Source of the DNA: Corynebacterium pseudodiphtheriticum DSM 44287
Lineage (GTDB): Bacteria; Actinomycetota; Actinomycetes; Mycobacteriales; Mycobacteriaceae
DNA length: 64,000 bases
Direction of reading: 5' to 3'
Assembly: GCF_000688415.1 (NCBI RefSeq)
Contig: NZ_JIAH01000007.1
Coordinates: 124,001-188,000, forward strand
How positions within the stretch are numbered: position 1 is the stretch's first letter; the number at the start of each line of letters is the position of its first letter. The notes under the pieces are model-generated. The model saw nothing but the letters and a program-made list of their open reading frames with translations, searched no databases and was not told the DNA's origin. Below, piece after piece: positions 28,747-36,648 of this stretch. A program made the translations under genes and the position numbers.

Positions 28747-29459
28747 ATTGAGTTTACCCGCGGGTGGCCATAGCGCAGAAAGAGTGTGCTATCTGGGCAG
28801 TGCATGGAAGATTCTAAACGCATTTTGTGTTTGACGGTTGTGTCACTGGTGCAGCGAGTAATCGGTGATTCCACCGCGTTGGTCAATGTAGGATCGATAG
28901 TGAGATAGAACTGATCTACAGCGTTTGCCGAAATTAGGCCGCCCAAGATCGAAGGGCCACCTTCGCAGCTAATGCGTACAAAACCACGATTGACCAATGC
29001 CGTTATACATTCCCGTACTGTACCGCTGCCGGTGGAAATAACTTCTCCGAAGGCTTGCAACTTTTGAACCTTGGTGTAGTTGGTTGGATCCTGCAACGAA
29101 GATTCGGGCACCATGAACAAATGCGGGACATGGTAGTCGTGAAAAAATCGTGAATCGTAGTCGAAATCTAGTGATGAAGTCATGACTGCCAGCGGCGCTG
29201 GGTTGGGTTTTTTATCGGTTGGTTGGACGCCGGCATAGTCTTCTGCACGAACAGTTCCTGAACCGACGACTATTACCTCTGCCCATTCGCGAAGCCCTAG
29301 TAATAATTCCGTATCGAGCTGGTTGCCCAGATCCTGTGAACTGCCGTTGGCAGATGTAGAGCCGGTGATGGTGCTTGCAAAGACTGCGCGAACCCAGTAA
29401 TCGTCTTGGTTTCGCCGTTCTGGGCCGATAAGTTGATCGATGCTGGGCCACTTGTACAT
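28743..29459 (-). CDS. RibD C-terminal-type pyrimidine reductase family protein
   Basis: A 238-residue protein homologous to the reductase half of RibD and to bacterial dihydrofolate-reductase-like enzymes. Family features are VRAVFASTITGSTS (N-terminal strand), VIVVGSGTVRAEDYAG, and ISCEGGPSILGGLI near the C terminus, where the nucleotide-binding Gly pair lies. The stand-alone domain without deaminase is found at this position in mycobacteria (Rv2671). The frame is open back into the tRNA-Gly gene; the ATG at 29459 is the most plausible start, although its ribosome site is poor. A true role in riboflavin synthesis is unproven. Confidence 0.72.
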   Translation of the reverse strand: MYKWPSIDQLIGPERRNQDDYWVRAVFASTITGSTSANGSSQDLGNQLDTELLLGLREWAEVIVVGSGTVRAEDYAGVQPTDKKPNPAPLAVMTSSLDFDYDSRFFHDYHVPHLFMVPESSLQDPTNYTKVQKLQAFGEVISTGSGTVRECITALVNRGFVRISCEGGPSILGGLISANAVDQFYLTIDPTLTNAVESPITRCTSDTTVKHKMRLESSMHCPDSTLFLRYGHPRVNSM

Positions 29460-29610
29460 ATCGCTCACATTACCGTCGTAGATTCGGGAGACGATCAAGT
29501 GGGGTGTTTTTAAAGACTCGTTGAGGTATAGGCTCGTATAGGTGAAGGGCTCGGATATGGGTCTCACCTCGTGATTTGGTATTTCTGCAGTGGTGCCACT
29601 AGAGTCTCTT

Positions 29611-29633
29611 AAGCAGTGCGCGAAGCACTGCTT
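29611..29633 (+). other. hairpin abutting the 5' end of tRNA-Gly
   Basis: AAGCAGTGC (29611-29619) and GCACTGCTT (29625-29633) form a 9-bp stem with a GCGAA loop. It ends exactly one base before the mature tRNA 5' end. It may shape the pre-tRNA leader for RNase P or end an antisense transcript. Confidence 0.55.
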
Positions 29634-29706
29634 GCGGATGTAGCGCAGTTGGTAGCGCATCACCTTGCCAAGGTGAGGGTCGCGAGTTCGAGTCTCGTCA
29701 TCCGCT
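29634..29706 (+). tRNA. tRNA-Gly (GCC), copy 1
   Basis: A 73-base cloverleaf. The acceptor arm GCGGATG pairs with CATCCGC at 29699-29705, the anticodon stem is TCACC/GGTGA with loop TTGCCAA (anticodon GCC), and the T arm carries GTTCGAGTC. CCA is not encoded. It is identical to the two other Gly copies downstream. Confidence 0.97.
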
Positions 29707-29786
29707 CAGCGCAAAGCGCCGGTTCTGGCTCCATTTTTGATGGGCTGGCCCTGGTGTTGAGCGTCGAGTGAAAACTCCATAGGCTA

Positions 29787-29859
29787 GCGCGATTAGCTCA
29801 GTTGGTAGAGCACTACCTCGACACGGTAGGGGTCACTGGTTCAAGTCCAGTATCGCGCA
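29787..29859 (+). tRNA. tRNA-Val (GAC), copy 1
   Basis: A 73-base cloverleaf. The acceptor GCGCGAT pairs with ATCGCGC, the anticodon stem is CTACC/GGTAG with loop TCGACAC (anticodon GAC), and the T arm carries GTTCAAGTCC. CCA is not encoded. Confidence 0.97.
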
Positions 29860-29889
29860 CAGAGGGCACATCTCACGGTGTCCTCGCCC

Positions 29890-29962
29890 GCGGATGTAGC
29901 GCAGTTGGTAGCGCATCACCTTGCCAAGGTGAGGGTCGCGAGTTCGAGTCTCGTCATCCGCT
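29890..29962 (+). tRNA. tRNA-Gly (GCC), copy 2
   Basis: Identical in sequence to the Gly gene at 29634-29706, with the same GCC anticodon. It is followed by the 3' flank CTGGTTCCC, which also follows copy 3. Confidence 0.97.
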
Positions 29963-30007
29963 CTGGTTCCCGATTTTTGGGTATCCTGTTAGAGGCGGTA
30001 TTGCCAC

Positions 30008-30078
30008 GGTGGAATGGCCGAGTGGTGAGGCAACGGTCTGCAAAACCGTGCACACGGGTTCGATTCCCGTTTCCACCT
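30008..30078 (+). tRNA. tRNA-Cys (GCA)
   Basis: A 71-base cloverleaf. The acceptor GGTGGAA pairs with TTCCACC, the anticodon stem is ACGGT/ACCGT with loop CTGCAAA (anticodon GCA), and the T arm carries GTTCGATTC. CCA is not encoded. It is the only Cys tRNA in the array. Confidence 0.97.
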
Positions 30079-30111
30079 CTAGTCACAATGGCGGCAAGCT
30101 CGTCATTGTTG

Positions 30112-30184
30112 GCGCGATTAGCTCAGTTGGTAGAGCACTACCTCGACACGGTAGGGGTCACTGGTTCAAGTCCAGTATCGCGCA
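30112..30184 (+). tRNA. tRNA-Val (GAC), copy 2
   Basis: Identical in sequence to the Val gene at 29787-29859, with anticodon GAC. The flanks differ from those of copy 1. Confidence 0.97.
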
Positions 30185-30187
30185 CAC

Positions 30188-30215
30188 GAGAAATCTCGAC
30201 GACGTCGAATTTCTC
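30188..30215 (+). other. hairpin in the tRNA-Val/tRNA-Gly spacer
   Basis: GAGAAAT pairs with ATTTCTC and, after one bulged base, TCGAC pairs with GTCGA around a 3-base loop, giving a 12-bp stem directly 3' of the second tRNA-Val. A role in RNA processing is plausible. It lacks a clean U-run, so I do not call it a terminator. Confidence 0.45.
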
Positions 30216-30244
30216 CAAGGAAACCGGGCCTGTGGTTTTCTTTT

Positions 30245-30317
30245 GCGGATGTAGCGCAGTTGGTAGCGCATCACCTTGCCAAGGTGAGGGTCGCGAGTTC
30301 GAGTCTCGTCATCCGCT
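30245..30317 (+). tRNA. tRNA-Gly (GCC), copy 3
   Basis: Identical to the two other tRNA-Gly genes. It is the last gene of the array, 21 bases before the terminator stem. Confidence 0.97.
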
Positions 30318-30337
30318 CTGGTTCCCCGAAAAGGACT

Positions 30338-30369
30338 AGCGCCGCTTCTTTATATGGAGAAGCGGCGCT
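30338..30369 (+). terminator. terminator of the tRNA array
   Basis: AGCGCCGCTTCT (30338-30349) and AGAAGCGGCGCT (30358-30369) form a perfect 12-bp GC-rich stem with an 8-base loop, followed by TTCG. The U-run is poor, but the position right after the last tRNA fits. Confidence 0.75.
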
Positions 30370-30528
30370 TTCGCATGCTTGCATGGAATGGCTTGCACTT
30401 TGGCATTGTGGGCGAGATAACTTTAGTAAACTGGTGTTTGTCGGAACTAATCGTTTAGGTGTAACGACTACTCATGTGAGACTCGTCCGAAGCTCAACAC
30501 CTAGTGAACAAAACGGAGGCCGAACTTG

Positions 30529-31128
30529 ATGGGCAATGGTGCTCAGAAAACACATCTACGCCGTATGAACGCAGGCTTGGCGGCGACCGCCTTGAGTGCA
30601 GCTGCTTTGTGGTTGTCTATGCCACATGCGTCAGCTCATGATGTTGTCGTTGATAGTAACCCTGCTGATGGTGCTGTCGTTGAGGAATTCCCAGAGACCA
30701 TTGTTCTTGAATTTTCTGGAGAACCACGCGAAGGCTTTAACACAGTTGCGGTAACGGATTCGAATGGTCGAACTGTCTTTGATGCTGAGCCAGTGCTGGA
30801 CGGGAGGATGCTGACAGTCGAGGTGCCAGATGGTCTCGATACTCCTGATGGGGCATATTCCCTGGGCTATCAGATCACCTCATCTGACGGCCATGCGACC
30901 CGCGGTGGTCTGGAGTTTATCGTTGGTGATGAATCTGATGCCGAGGGATCTACCAACTCGGGGTCCAATGCAGATAGCAAATCCACCGAGACAGATGAAT
31001 CTGCTGACAATGCTGACGAGTCGGATGGCATCGGTGCTGCCAGCATCATTATTGCGATCGGTGCTGTCGCTGCTGCTCTTGCGGTTATTGTGTTGTTGAT
31101 CCAAAAACGTAAGCGGTTCGATAACTAA
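30529..31128 (+). CDS. CopC-domain copper-binding protein, membrane-anchored
   Basis: A 199-residue exported protein. A signal peptide (basic LRRM, then a hydrophobic core) ends in ASA before His37, which becomes the N-terminal residue and the expected Cu(II) ligand of CopC proteins. The CopC fold shows SNPADGAV, IVLEFSGEP and the late SSDGHATRGGLEF, with a second His ligand. A Ser/Asp/Glu-rich linker (~residues 137-165) leads to one C-terminal membrane helix and a basic KRKRF tail. I chose the ATG at 30529 rather than the TTG before it; GGAGG lies upstream. It is the first gene of a copper/heme cluster. Confidence 0.85.
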   Translation: MGNGAQKTHLRRMNAGLAATALSAAALWLSMPHASAHDVVVDSNPADGAVVEEFPETIVLEFSGEPREGFNTVAVTDSNGRTVFDAEPVLDGRMLTVEVPDGLDTPDGAYSLGYQITSSDGHATRGGLEFIVGDESDAEGSTNSGSNADSKSTETDESADNADESDGIGAASIIIAIGAVAAALAVIVLLIQKRKRFDN

Positions 31129-31249
31129 TAACTGGAATTGTGTGCAAATCTCGAGCACGGTATCCGTCCTGTGCAATGGGAATCTGGCACACTGTAAAAC
31201 AATGCAATCTAGTTAGTGTAAGTCGTCTAAAGCGAAAAGGATGAAAATC

Positions 31250-31876
31250 ATGAAGCACAAAGCCGTACCATTGACCGCTCTTTTTCTGACAGCAGGTTTG
31301 ACCTTGGCTGCATGCGCGAATGATGAAGCTGACAGTAGTGCTAATCCGGCGACTTCTGAAAGCTCTACCGCCGAATCGACCACAAAAGCAACGGAATCAG
31401 CCGACAGTGAGCTTATTCTGGAGGATGGCGTGGTCAAGGCGAAAGCTGCTGGTGAACCGATGACAGCTATTTTCGGTGAACTGAAAAACACCTCCGGTGA
31501 AGACATCGTCATCGAAAGCTTCACCACGAGCTTAGGTGAGGCGCGGTACGAAATCCATGAGGTTGTCAATGGTTCCATGCGAGAGCGGGAAGAGGAATTG
31601 AAAATTTCTGCCGGGGAGTCACACAAACTGCAGCCTGGTGGCGGTCACTTGATGATCATGGAGTATGACGAAGAAATCTCTGCTGGCGACGAAATCGTCA
31701 TCACACTCAAGCTTAGTGACGGCACGGAAGTGGACCTAGAACCCGTTCCGGTCCGTACTATCGGTGCGGGAGATGAAAAATATGGTGATCTAGAAGGTCA
31801 CGATGGCCATGACCATGACAGTCACGGCCATAGCGACCATGATCATGAAGGTCACGACCACGGCGACCACAAGTAA
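31250..31876 (+). CDS. PCuAC-family copper chaperone lipoprotein
   Basis: A 208-residue lipoprotein. The signal peptide ends in a lipobox LAAC (Cys about residue 22), followed by a Ser/Thr/Ala-rich linker. The PCuAC domain has IHEVVNGSM and, later, PGGGHLMIM, which supply the His and Met Cu(I) ligands, although the first His-to-Met gap is shorter than the canonical ten residues. The last ~27 residues are a His/Asp repeat tail that would bind additional metal. It probably delivers copper to cytochrome oxidase or buffers it in the envelope. The ATG at 31250 is preferred because AAAGGA is well spaced there. Confidence 0.85.
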   Translation: MKHKAVPLTALFLTAGLTLAACANDEADSSANPATSESSTAESTTKATESADSELILEDGVVKAKAAGEPMTAIFGELKNTSGEDIVIESFTTSLGEARYEIHEVVNGSMREREEELKISAGESHKLQPGGGHLMIMEYDEEISAGDEIVITLKLSDGTEVDLEPVPVRTIGAGDEKYGDLEGHDGHDHDSHGHSDHDHEGHDHGDHK

Positions 31877-31976
31877 GAATCGTTAATTCCTTGCGACACT
31901 ATCGCGGCAGCGACCGCAACGCTGAGGAAAGAACCTAAACGACAACGGGCAATAGCATTAAAAAGGAGCTAGTTTC

Positions 31977-33254
31977 GTGGCTGGTTTTTCACGCAGGCAC
32001 TTTCTCGCTGGTTTAAGCACTGGCGCTTCCGCGATGGCTTTGCAGGGATGCTCCCAAGCTCAGCAGTCTACGGTAGGCCGGGAAAGCCGAAACGGTGCTC
32101 CCGGTAGCGATGGCATGGCTGACGTAAGGTTGCAAAACGCCGTCGTGGAATTCGATGGTGAACATCAGGCAGGAATTAAAGAAGCACAGCAGGCACGCGC
32201 CAATATAGTTGCTTTCAACCTGAAGGAAGGTGTGGACCGCGTTGGAGTAGCCAGGCTTCTGAAGCTATGGACCGAGGACGCACGGCGATTGACCGCCGGT
32301 ATCGCACCCCGTGGCACGTTGGAGCCTGAATTGTTGAATATTCCTGGAAACCTGACCATCACTGTTGGCTTTGGTCCAGGGCTGTTTACCGTCATCGGTG
32401 CTGAAGACCAGCGTCCAGACTGGTTGGCGCCGTTGCCAAAATTTGACCGTGATCAATTAGATCCCCAGTGGGGTGAAGCCGATTTAATGCTGCAGATCGG
32501 CTCTGATGAGCCAATTACAGCGGCCTATGCATTGCGTCATATGATTCGTTCTGGCGTAGATTACGTCGATGTGGCGTGGTTGCAACAAGGATTCAACCAT
32601 GCTGATGGCGCCCGTGCTAAGTCCACTACACCGCGTAATCTTTTCGGACAATTCGATGGAACTGTAAATCCTAGGTCAGAGCAAGAATTTGCCAACCAAG
32701 TTTTTATCGCAGATGACTCTCCTGCACCATCATGGATACATGGTGGTAGCGCGATGGTTATTCGACGCATTCGGATGAACGTGGATACATGGGAGAAACT
32801 AGACCGGGCATCCCGCGAAAATGCTATGGGACGGAAACTCGATTCCGGGGCTCCATTGACCGGAACAGAAGAACACGATGATCCAGATTTTGCCGCCCGC
32901 GATAAATTTGGACTACCTGTTATTGATCCCACCAGTCACATGGCACGTGCGCGCAATCCGCTAGACAAACCGCAACAGAAACTCTTGCGTCGTCCGTTTA
33001 GCTACGATTTGCCCCCAGAGCCGGGAGACGGTCAGCTTTCGAATTCAGGGTTGATATTTATCTGTTTCCAGCAGGACCCGCGTGAGCAATTTATTCCGAT
33101 TCAAAGCCGTTTAGACGAAGTCGACAGACTTAACGAGTGGATTACGCACATTGGATCTTCGGTCTGGGCTATCCCTCCCGGAACCGATGTAGAAGGTAAG
33201 GGACGAGATGAGTATTGGGGGCAATCCTTATTAGAGACTCATGGTAAGGGGTAA
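31977..33254 (+). CDS. Tat-exported DyP-type heme peroxidase
   Basis: A 425-residue dye-decolourising peroxidase. The N terminus carries a twin-arginine motif (SRRHFLAG) and a hydrophobic stretch ending at a Cys (LQGC), so it is exported folded with its heme and may be lipid-anchored. The DyP signature GQFDGT (GxxDG) is near residue 225 and includes the catalytic Asp. The HGGSAMVIRRIRM segment carries the distal Arg region. The start is a GTG with AAAGGAG upstream. It is the third gene of a cluster with CopC and PCuAC genes, not with EfeUO. Its physiological substrate is unknown. Confidence 0.87.
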   Translation: MAGFSRRHFLAGLSTGASAMALQGCSQAQQSTVGRESRNGAPGSDGMADVRLQNAVVEFDGEHQAGIKEAQQARANIVAFNLKEGVDRVGVARLLKLWTEDARRLTAGIAPRGTLEPELLNIPGNLTITVGFGPGLFTVIGAEDQRPDWLAPLPKFDRDQLDPQWGEADLMLQIGSDEPITAAYALRHMIRSGVDYVDVAWLQQGFNHADGARAKSTTPRNLFGQFDGTVNPRSEQEFANQVFIADDSPAPSWIHGGSAMVIRRIRMNVDTWEKLDRASRENAMGRKLDSGAPLTGTEEHDDPDFAARDKFGLPVIDPTSHMARARNPLDKPQQKLLRRPFSYDLPPEPGDGQLSNSGLIFICFQQDPREQFIPIQSRLDEVDRLNEWITHIGSSVWAIPPGTDVEGKGRDEYWGQSLLETHGKG

Positions 33255-33322
33255 GCGTGAGTGCTGTATGTCTCTGAGCTGGTGTTGGCTAGCCTGGATG
33301 CAACGTGTAAAACCTGAGGCGC

Positions 33323-33328
33323 TAAAAT
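33323..33328 (+). promoter_or_regulatory. candidate thrS -10 hexamer
   Basis: TAAAAT, 24 bases upstream of the leader hairpin and 75 bases before the thrS ATG. If used, the transcript would include the whole hairpin at 33352-33376. No clear -35 hexamer. Confidence 0.45.
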
Positions 33329-33351
33329 AGCTCGGTAACTAGTTTTCTTCA

Positions 33352-33376
33352 GGCTGCGGCCAGGTATGCCGCAGCC
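33352..33376 (+). promoter_or_regulatory. thrS leader hairpin resembling a tRNA-Thr anticodon arm
   Basis: GGCTGCGGC and GCCGCAGCC form a perfect 9-bp stem around a 7-base loop CAGGTAT. The loop's third to fifth bases, equivalent to anticodon positions 34-36, are GGT, the anticodon of tRNA-Thr(GGU). It is 27 bases upstream of the thrS ATG and just before the ribosome site AAAGGAG, with no T-run. E. coli ThrRS represses its own translation by binding an anticodon-like arm in the same position, so autoregulation is a reasonable inference. Confidence 0.5.
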
Positions 33377-33403
33377 AATGAGCGCAAAGGAGCGCAAACT
33401 TTC

Positions 33404-35467
33404 ATGGTCCACACACTCGAGCCTTTGGCGAACCCCGAACAGCCTTTTAGCGTTCATGCTGGCACACCAGTTGGTGCTGCAATGAAGGAGCTTGGGTTTC
33501 CTAATAAAGGTCCGGAAGCGGTCGTGTGCGTCAAAGACGCCGATGGCGCGCTAAAAGACCTTAGCCATGTTCCCGAAACCAATGGCGATTTCTGGCCAAT
33601 TATCGCAGGCTCTGTAGAAGGCCGTGGAGTCATCCGCCACTCCTGTGCGCACGTACTAGCGCAGGCTGTGCAAAAAGAATTTCCTGGCACGAAGTTGGGA
33701 ATTGGCCCGGCCATCGACAACGGCTTCTATTACGATTTCCAGGTCGCAGAACCATTCACTCCCGATGATCTGAAAAAGATCGAAAAACGGATGAAAAAGA
33801 TCATCAAGACAGGACAACGTTTTGTCCGTGGTGTATTCGCTGATTCCGCTGCCGCTGAGTTAGCACTTGCTGACGAACCGTTTAAGCTTGAGCTGGTAGC
33901 CGATAAGGGAAACGTGGATCCGGATTCGGATGAGGCGACGGAAGTCGGCGCCGGAGAGCTGACATACTACGACAACCTCAACCCCCGCACCGGTGACGTG
34001 GAATGGTCGGACCTCTGTCGTGGCCCACATCTTCCGACGACGAAGTACATCCCAGCCTTTAGCCTGACTCGGGCTTCGGCAGCATATTGGCGTGGTGACC
34101 AGTCGCAAGCTGATTTGCAGCGAGTCTATGGGACTGCATGGGAATCGTCTGAAGCTTTAGAGGCGTATCAGACGATGATGGAGGAAGCCGAAAAGCGTGA
34201 CCATCGGCGGCTTGGCGCTGAATTGGACCTTTTCTCCTTTCCAGAAGAAATTGGTTCCGGGTTCCCAGTCTTCCATCCGAATGGTGCCACCGTGCGCATG
34301 GAAATGGAAGAATTTTCGCGCCGTCGCCACATTGAAGCTGGATACTCTTTTGTCAACACCCCACACTTGACTAAGGGGGATCTGTTCCGTAAATCTGGCC
34401 ATCTGGACTTCTATTCCGAGGGCATGTTTCCGCCAATGCAGCTTGACGGTGAATATGATGCGGAAGGCAGCGTTACTAAGCCGCCGCAAGACTATTACGC
34501 TAAGCCAATGAATTGTCCGATGCATAATCTGATTTTCGCGTCACGGGGACGTTCCTATCGCGAATTGCCTTTGCGTCTGTTTGAATTTGGTACGGTTTAT
34601 CGTTACGAAAAATCAGGAGTCGTTCACGGCCTGACCCGTGCACGTGGCTTCACTCAGGACGATGCCCACATTTATTGCACGGAAGACCAGCTGGAAGATG
34701 AGCTTCGGAAAGTCATCGATTTCATCATTTCTCTACTGCGTGACTATGGGTTGGATGATTTCTATCTAGAACTTTCCACCAAAGATCCGAAGAAGTTCGT
34801 TGGTTCTGATGAGATCTGGGAGCGCTCGACTGCCATTTTGCAACGCGTCGCTGATTCTTCGGGGCTGAGCTTGGTGCCGGACCCCGAAGGTGCTGCATTT
34901 TACGGGCCGAAGATTTCGGTCCAGGCGCGCGATGCCATCGGTCGTACTTGGCAGATGTCGACCGTTCAGCTGGACTTCAACTTACCGGAGCGTTTCGAGC
35001 TCGAATATACGGCGCCAGATGGCAGCAAAAAACGCCCGATCATGGTGCACCGCGCCCTGTTCGGATCAATTGAACGTTTCTTTGGGGTTTTGCTCGAACA
35101 CTACGCCGGCGTATTTCCGGCCTGGCTTGCGCCGCAGCAAGTGATGGGCATCCCGGTAGCTGATGAGTTTGTTCCTCACTTGGAAGAGATCACGGCACAG
35201 TTGCGAGCACGGGGCATTCGCGCGGACGTGGATACTTCCGACGACCGGATGCAGAAAAAAATTCGTAACCACACCACCGGGAAAATCCCATTTATGTTAC
35301 TCGCCGGTGGACGTGATGTGGAGGCCGGGGCAGTATCATTCCGTTTCCTCGACGGCACACAGTTAAACGGGGTTCCCGTCGCTGAGGCGGTTACGTTGAT
35401 TAGTGAGTGGATCGTTCAGCGTCGTAACGATGCACCGTCGAAGGAGACCTTTGGCAAACGAGATTAA
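33404..35467 (+). CDS. thrS: threonyl-tRNA synthetase
   Basis: A 687-residue class II synthetase that charges tRNA-Thr. In order: an N-terminal TGS domain (residues ~1-70), an editing domain with [12 protein letters not shown] (HxxxH), a catalytic core containing [13 protein letters not shown] (zinc Cys), [13 protein letters not shown] and [11 protein letters not shown], and a C-terminal anticodon-binding domain with [12 protein letters not shown]. The ATG follows AAAGGAG. It heads a gene group running through HIT, pgsA, patA and pimA. The leader carries a hairpin that may mediate autoregulation. Confidence 0.97.
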   Translation: MVHTLEPLANPEQPFSVHAGTPVGAAMKELGFPNKGPEAVVCVKDADGALKDLSHVPETNGDFWPIIAGSVEGRGVIRHSCAHVLAQAVQKEFPGTKLGIGPAIDNGFYYDFQVAEPFTPDDLKKIEKRMKKIIKTGQRFVRGVFADSAAAELALADEPFKLELVADKGNVDPDSDEATEVGAGELTYYDNLNPRTGDVEWSDLCRGPHLPTTKYIPAFSLTRASAAYWRGDQSQADLQRVYGTAWESSEALEAYQTMMEEAEKRDHRRLGAELDLFSFPEEIGSGFPVFHPNGATVRMEMEEFSRRRHIEAGYSFVNTPHLTKGDLFRKSGHLDFYSEGMFPPMQLDGEYDAEGSVTKPPQDYYAKPMNCPMHNLIFASRGRSYRELPLRLFEFGTVYRYEKSGVVHGLTRARGFTQDDAHIYCTEDQLEDELRKVIDFIISLLRDYGLDDFYLELSTKDPKKFVGSDEIWERSTAILQRVADSSGLSLVPDPEGAAFYGPKISVQARDAIGRTWQMSTVQLDFNLPERFELEYTAPDGSKKRPIMVHRALFGSIERFFGVLLEHYAGVFPAWLAPQQVMGIPVADEFVPHLEEITAQLRARGIRADVDTSDDRMQKKIRNHTTGKIPFMLLAGGRDVEAGAVSFRFLDGTQLNGVPVAEAVTLISEWIVQRRNDAPSKETFGKRD

Positions 35468-36032
35468 CGAGCAGCAGTGGGTTGACCAGGGCGCTGGGGA
35501 AGCGGATCGTTTGCAGCGCCTGTGGGCTCCGTATCGTAAGGCTTATATTGCAGCAAAAAGCGAAGATCCCTTCCTTGAGGCACCAAAGAAAAGCGACGAG
35601 GACGGACTCATCGTTGCACGAGGTGAAAAGGTCTATGCTTTGCTGAATCTGTACCCTTACAATGCAGGTCATATGCTGGTAGTTCCGTATAGAAAAGTTT
35701 CGAATCTGGAAGACTTGGATTTCGAAGAGTCGGTGGAATTGTTCCAGTACACCCAGATGGCCATTCGGGTTTTAAAGCATGTTTCCAGTCCACATGCGGT
35801 CAATGTCGGCATGAATCTCGGCGGGGCTAGTGGCGGTAGCGTTCGCGACCACTTACACATGCATGTGGTGCCGCGTTGGCAAGGTGACGCCAATTTCTTG
35901 ACAATAATTGATGGAATTAAGGTGTTGCCGGAGTTACTAGCGGATACACGCAGTATTCTGGCGGAAGGCTGGGCAGAAATTGCCGCAGAAAATACTGATA
36001 ATGAGGGAGTGAATAACGCCACCGATGCTTAG
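35451..36032 (+). CDS. HIT-family nucleotide phosphorylase/hydrolase
   Basis: A 193-residue protein. The histidine-triad motif is [12 protein letters not shown], preceded by the conserved [18 protein letters not shown]. The orthologue at this place in M. tuberculosis (Rv2613c) is an AP4A phosphorylase, so degradation of diadenosine tetraphosphate, a by-product of aminoacyl-tRNA synthetases, is likely. I take the TTG at 35451 as start: it lies inside the thrS 3' end, is preceded by AAGGAG at good spacing, and gives the family-like N terminus MANEINEQQ. It overlaps thrS by 17 bases and pgsA by 8. Confidence 0.85.
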   Translation: MANEINEQQWVDQGAGEADRLQRLWAPYRKAYIAAKSEDPFLEAPKKSDEDGLIVARGEKVYALLNLYPYNAGHMLVVPYRKVSNLEDLDFEESVELFQYTQMAIRVLKHVSSPHAVNVGMNLGGASGGSVRDHLHMHVVPRWQGDANFLTIIDGIKVLPELLADTRSILAEGWAEIAAENTDNEGVNNATDA

Positions 36033-36648
36033 CGTTCATGGTCGAAAACCCGCGGCAGTGGTTGTAGAACCCCTCGCCAAATTGGCAATTGCTGCTGGCT
36101 TAACCCCGAATATGGTGACGGTGATTGGGGCAGTTGTGACTACTGCGATTGCCGTCGTATTGATTCCTGCAGGCTTTCTATTGTGGGCGGCGATTTTGTC
36201 AGGACTGTTTGCCGCGTTCGACATGATAGATGGCACGATGGCACGCCTGAAAGGCGGGGCATCTGGTTTCGGAGCGACATTGGATGCTACATGCGACCGA
36301 ATCACTGACGGCGCGCTGTTTGCGGCAATTACTTGGTGGCTGATTTATTCTTACGACGCCCCAAAACCTTTGATAGTAGCTTCACTATTGGTCCTTGTGT
36401 CTTCACAAGTCATCAGTTATGTCAAGGCTCGCGGTGAAGCGTCCGGGTTGAATCTGGTTGGAGGGCTTGTAGAACGACCGGAACGTTTGATCGTTGCTTT
36501 AGCCGGAATTGGTCTGCAAGGCCTCGGGGTGCCGTACGCGATTGATTTCGCATTGTGGATTTTAGCGGTCGGTTCGGTGTTTACGGTTTACCAGCGGATT
36601 TCTATGGCCCGGCGTCTCGACTCTATTGCGAGGAAGGCCACTGCATGA
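36025..36648 (+). CDS. pgsA: phosphatidylinositol-phosphate synthase (CDP-alcohol phosphotransferase)
   Basis: A 207-residue membrane enzyme with about six helices. The family motif is complete: DGTMAR, then eight residues, G, three residues, D, three residues, D (residues ~70-92). In mycobacteria and corynebacteria this enzyme joins CDP-diacylglycerol and inositol-1-phosphate to make PI-phosphate, the precursor of PI and the PIMs. It is overlapped on both sides (HIT by 8 bases, patA by 4), which indicates tight translational coupling. Confidence 0.92.
   Translation: MLSVHGRKPAAVVVEPLAKLAIAAGLTPNMVTVIGAVVTTAIAVVLIPAGFLLWAAILSGLFAAFDMIDGTMARLKGGASGFGATLDATCDRITDGALFAAITWWLIYSYDAPKPLIVASLLVLVSSQVISYVKARGEASGLNLVGGLVERPERLIVALAGIGLQGLGVPYAIDFALWILAVGSVFTVYQRISMARRLDSIARKATA

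Noticed and set aside
29802..30339. Two long overlapping open frames of about 150 codons on the plus strand with repeated internal segments
   Set aside because: They are translations of the tRNA array; the repeated segments come from identical tRNA copies, and all six cloverleaves fit perfectly.
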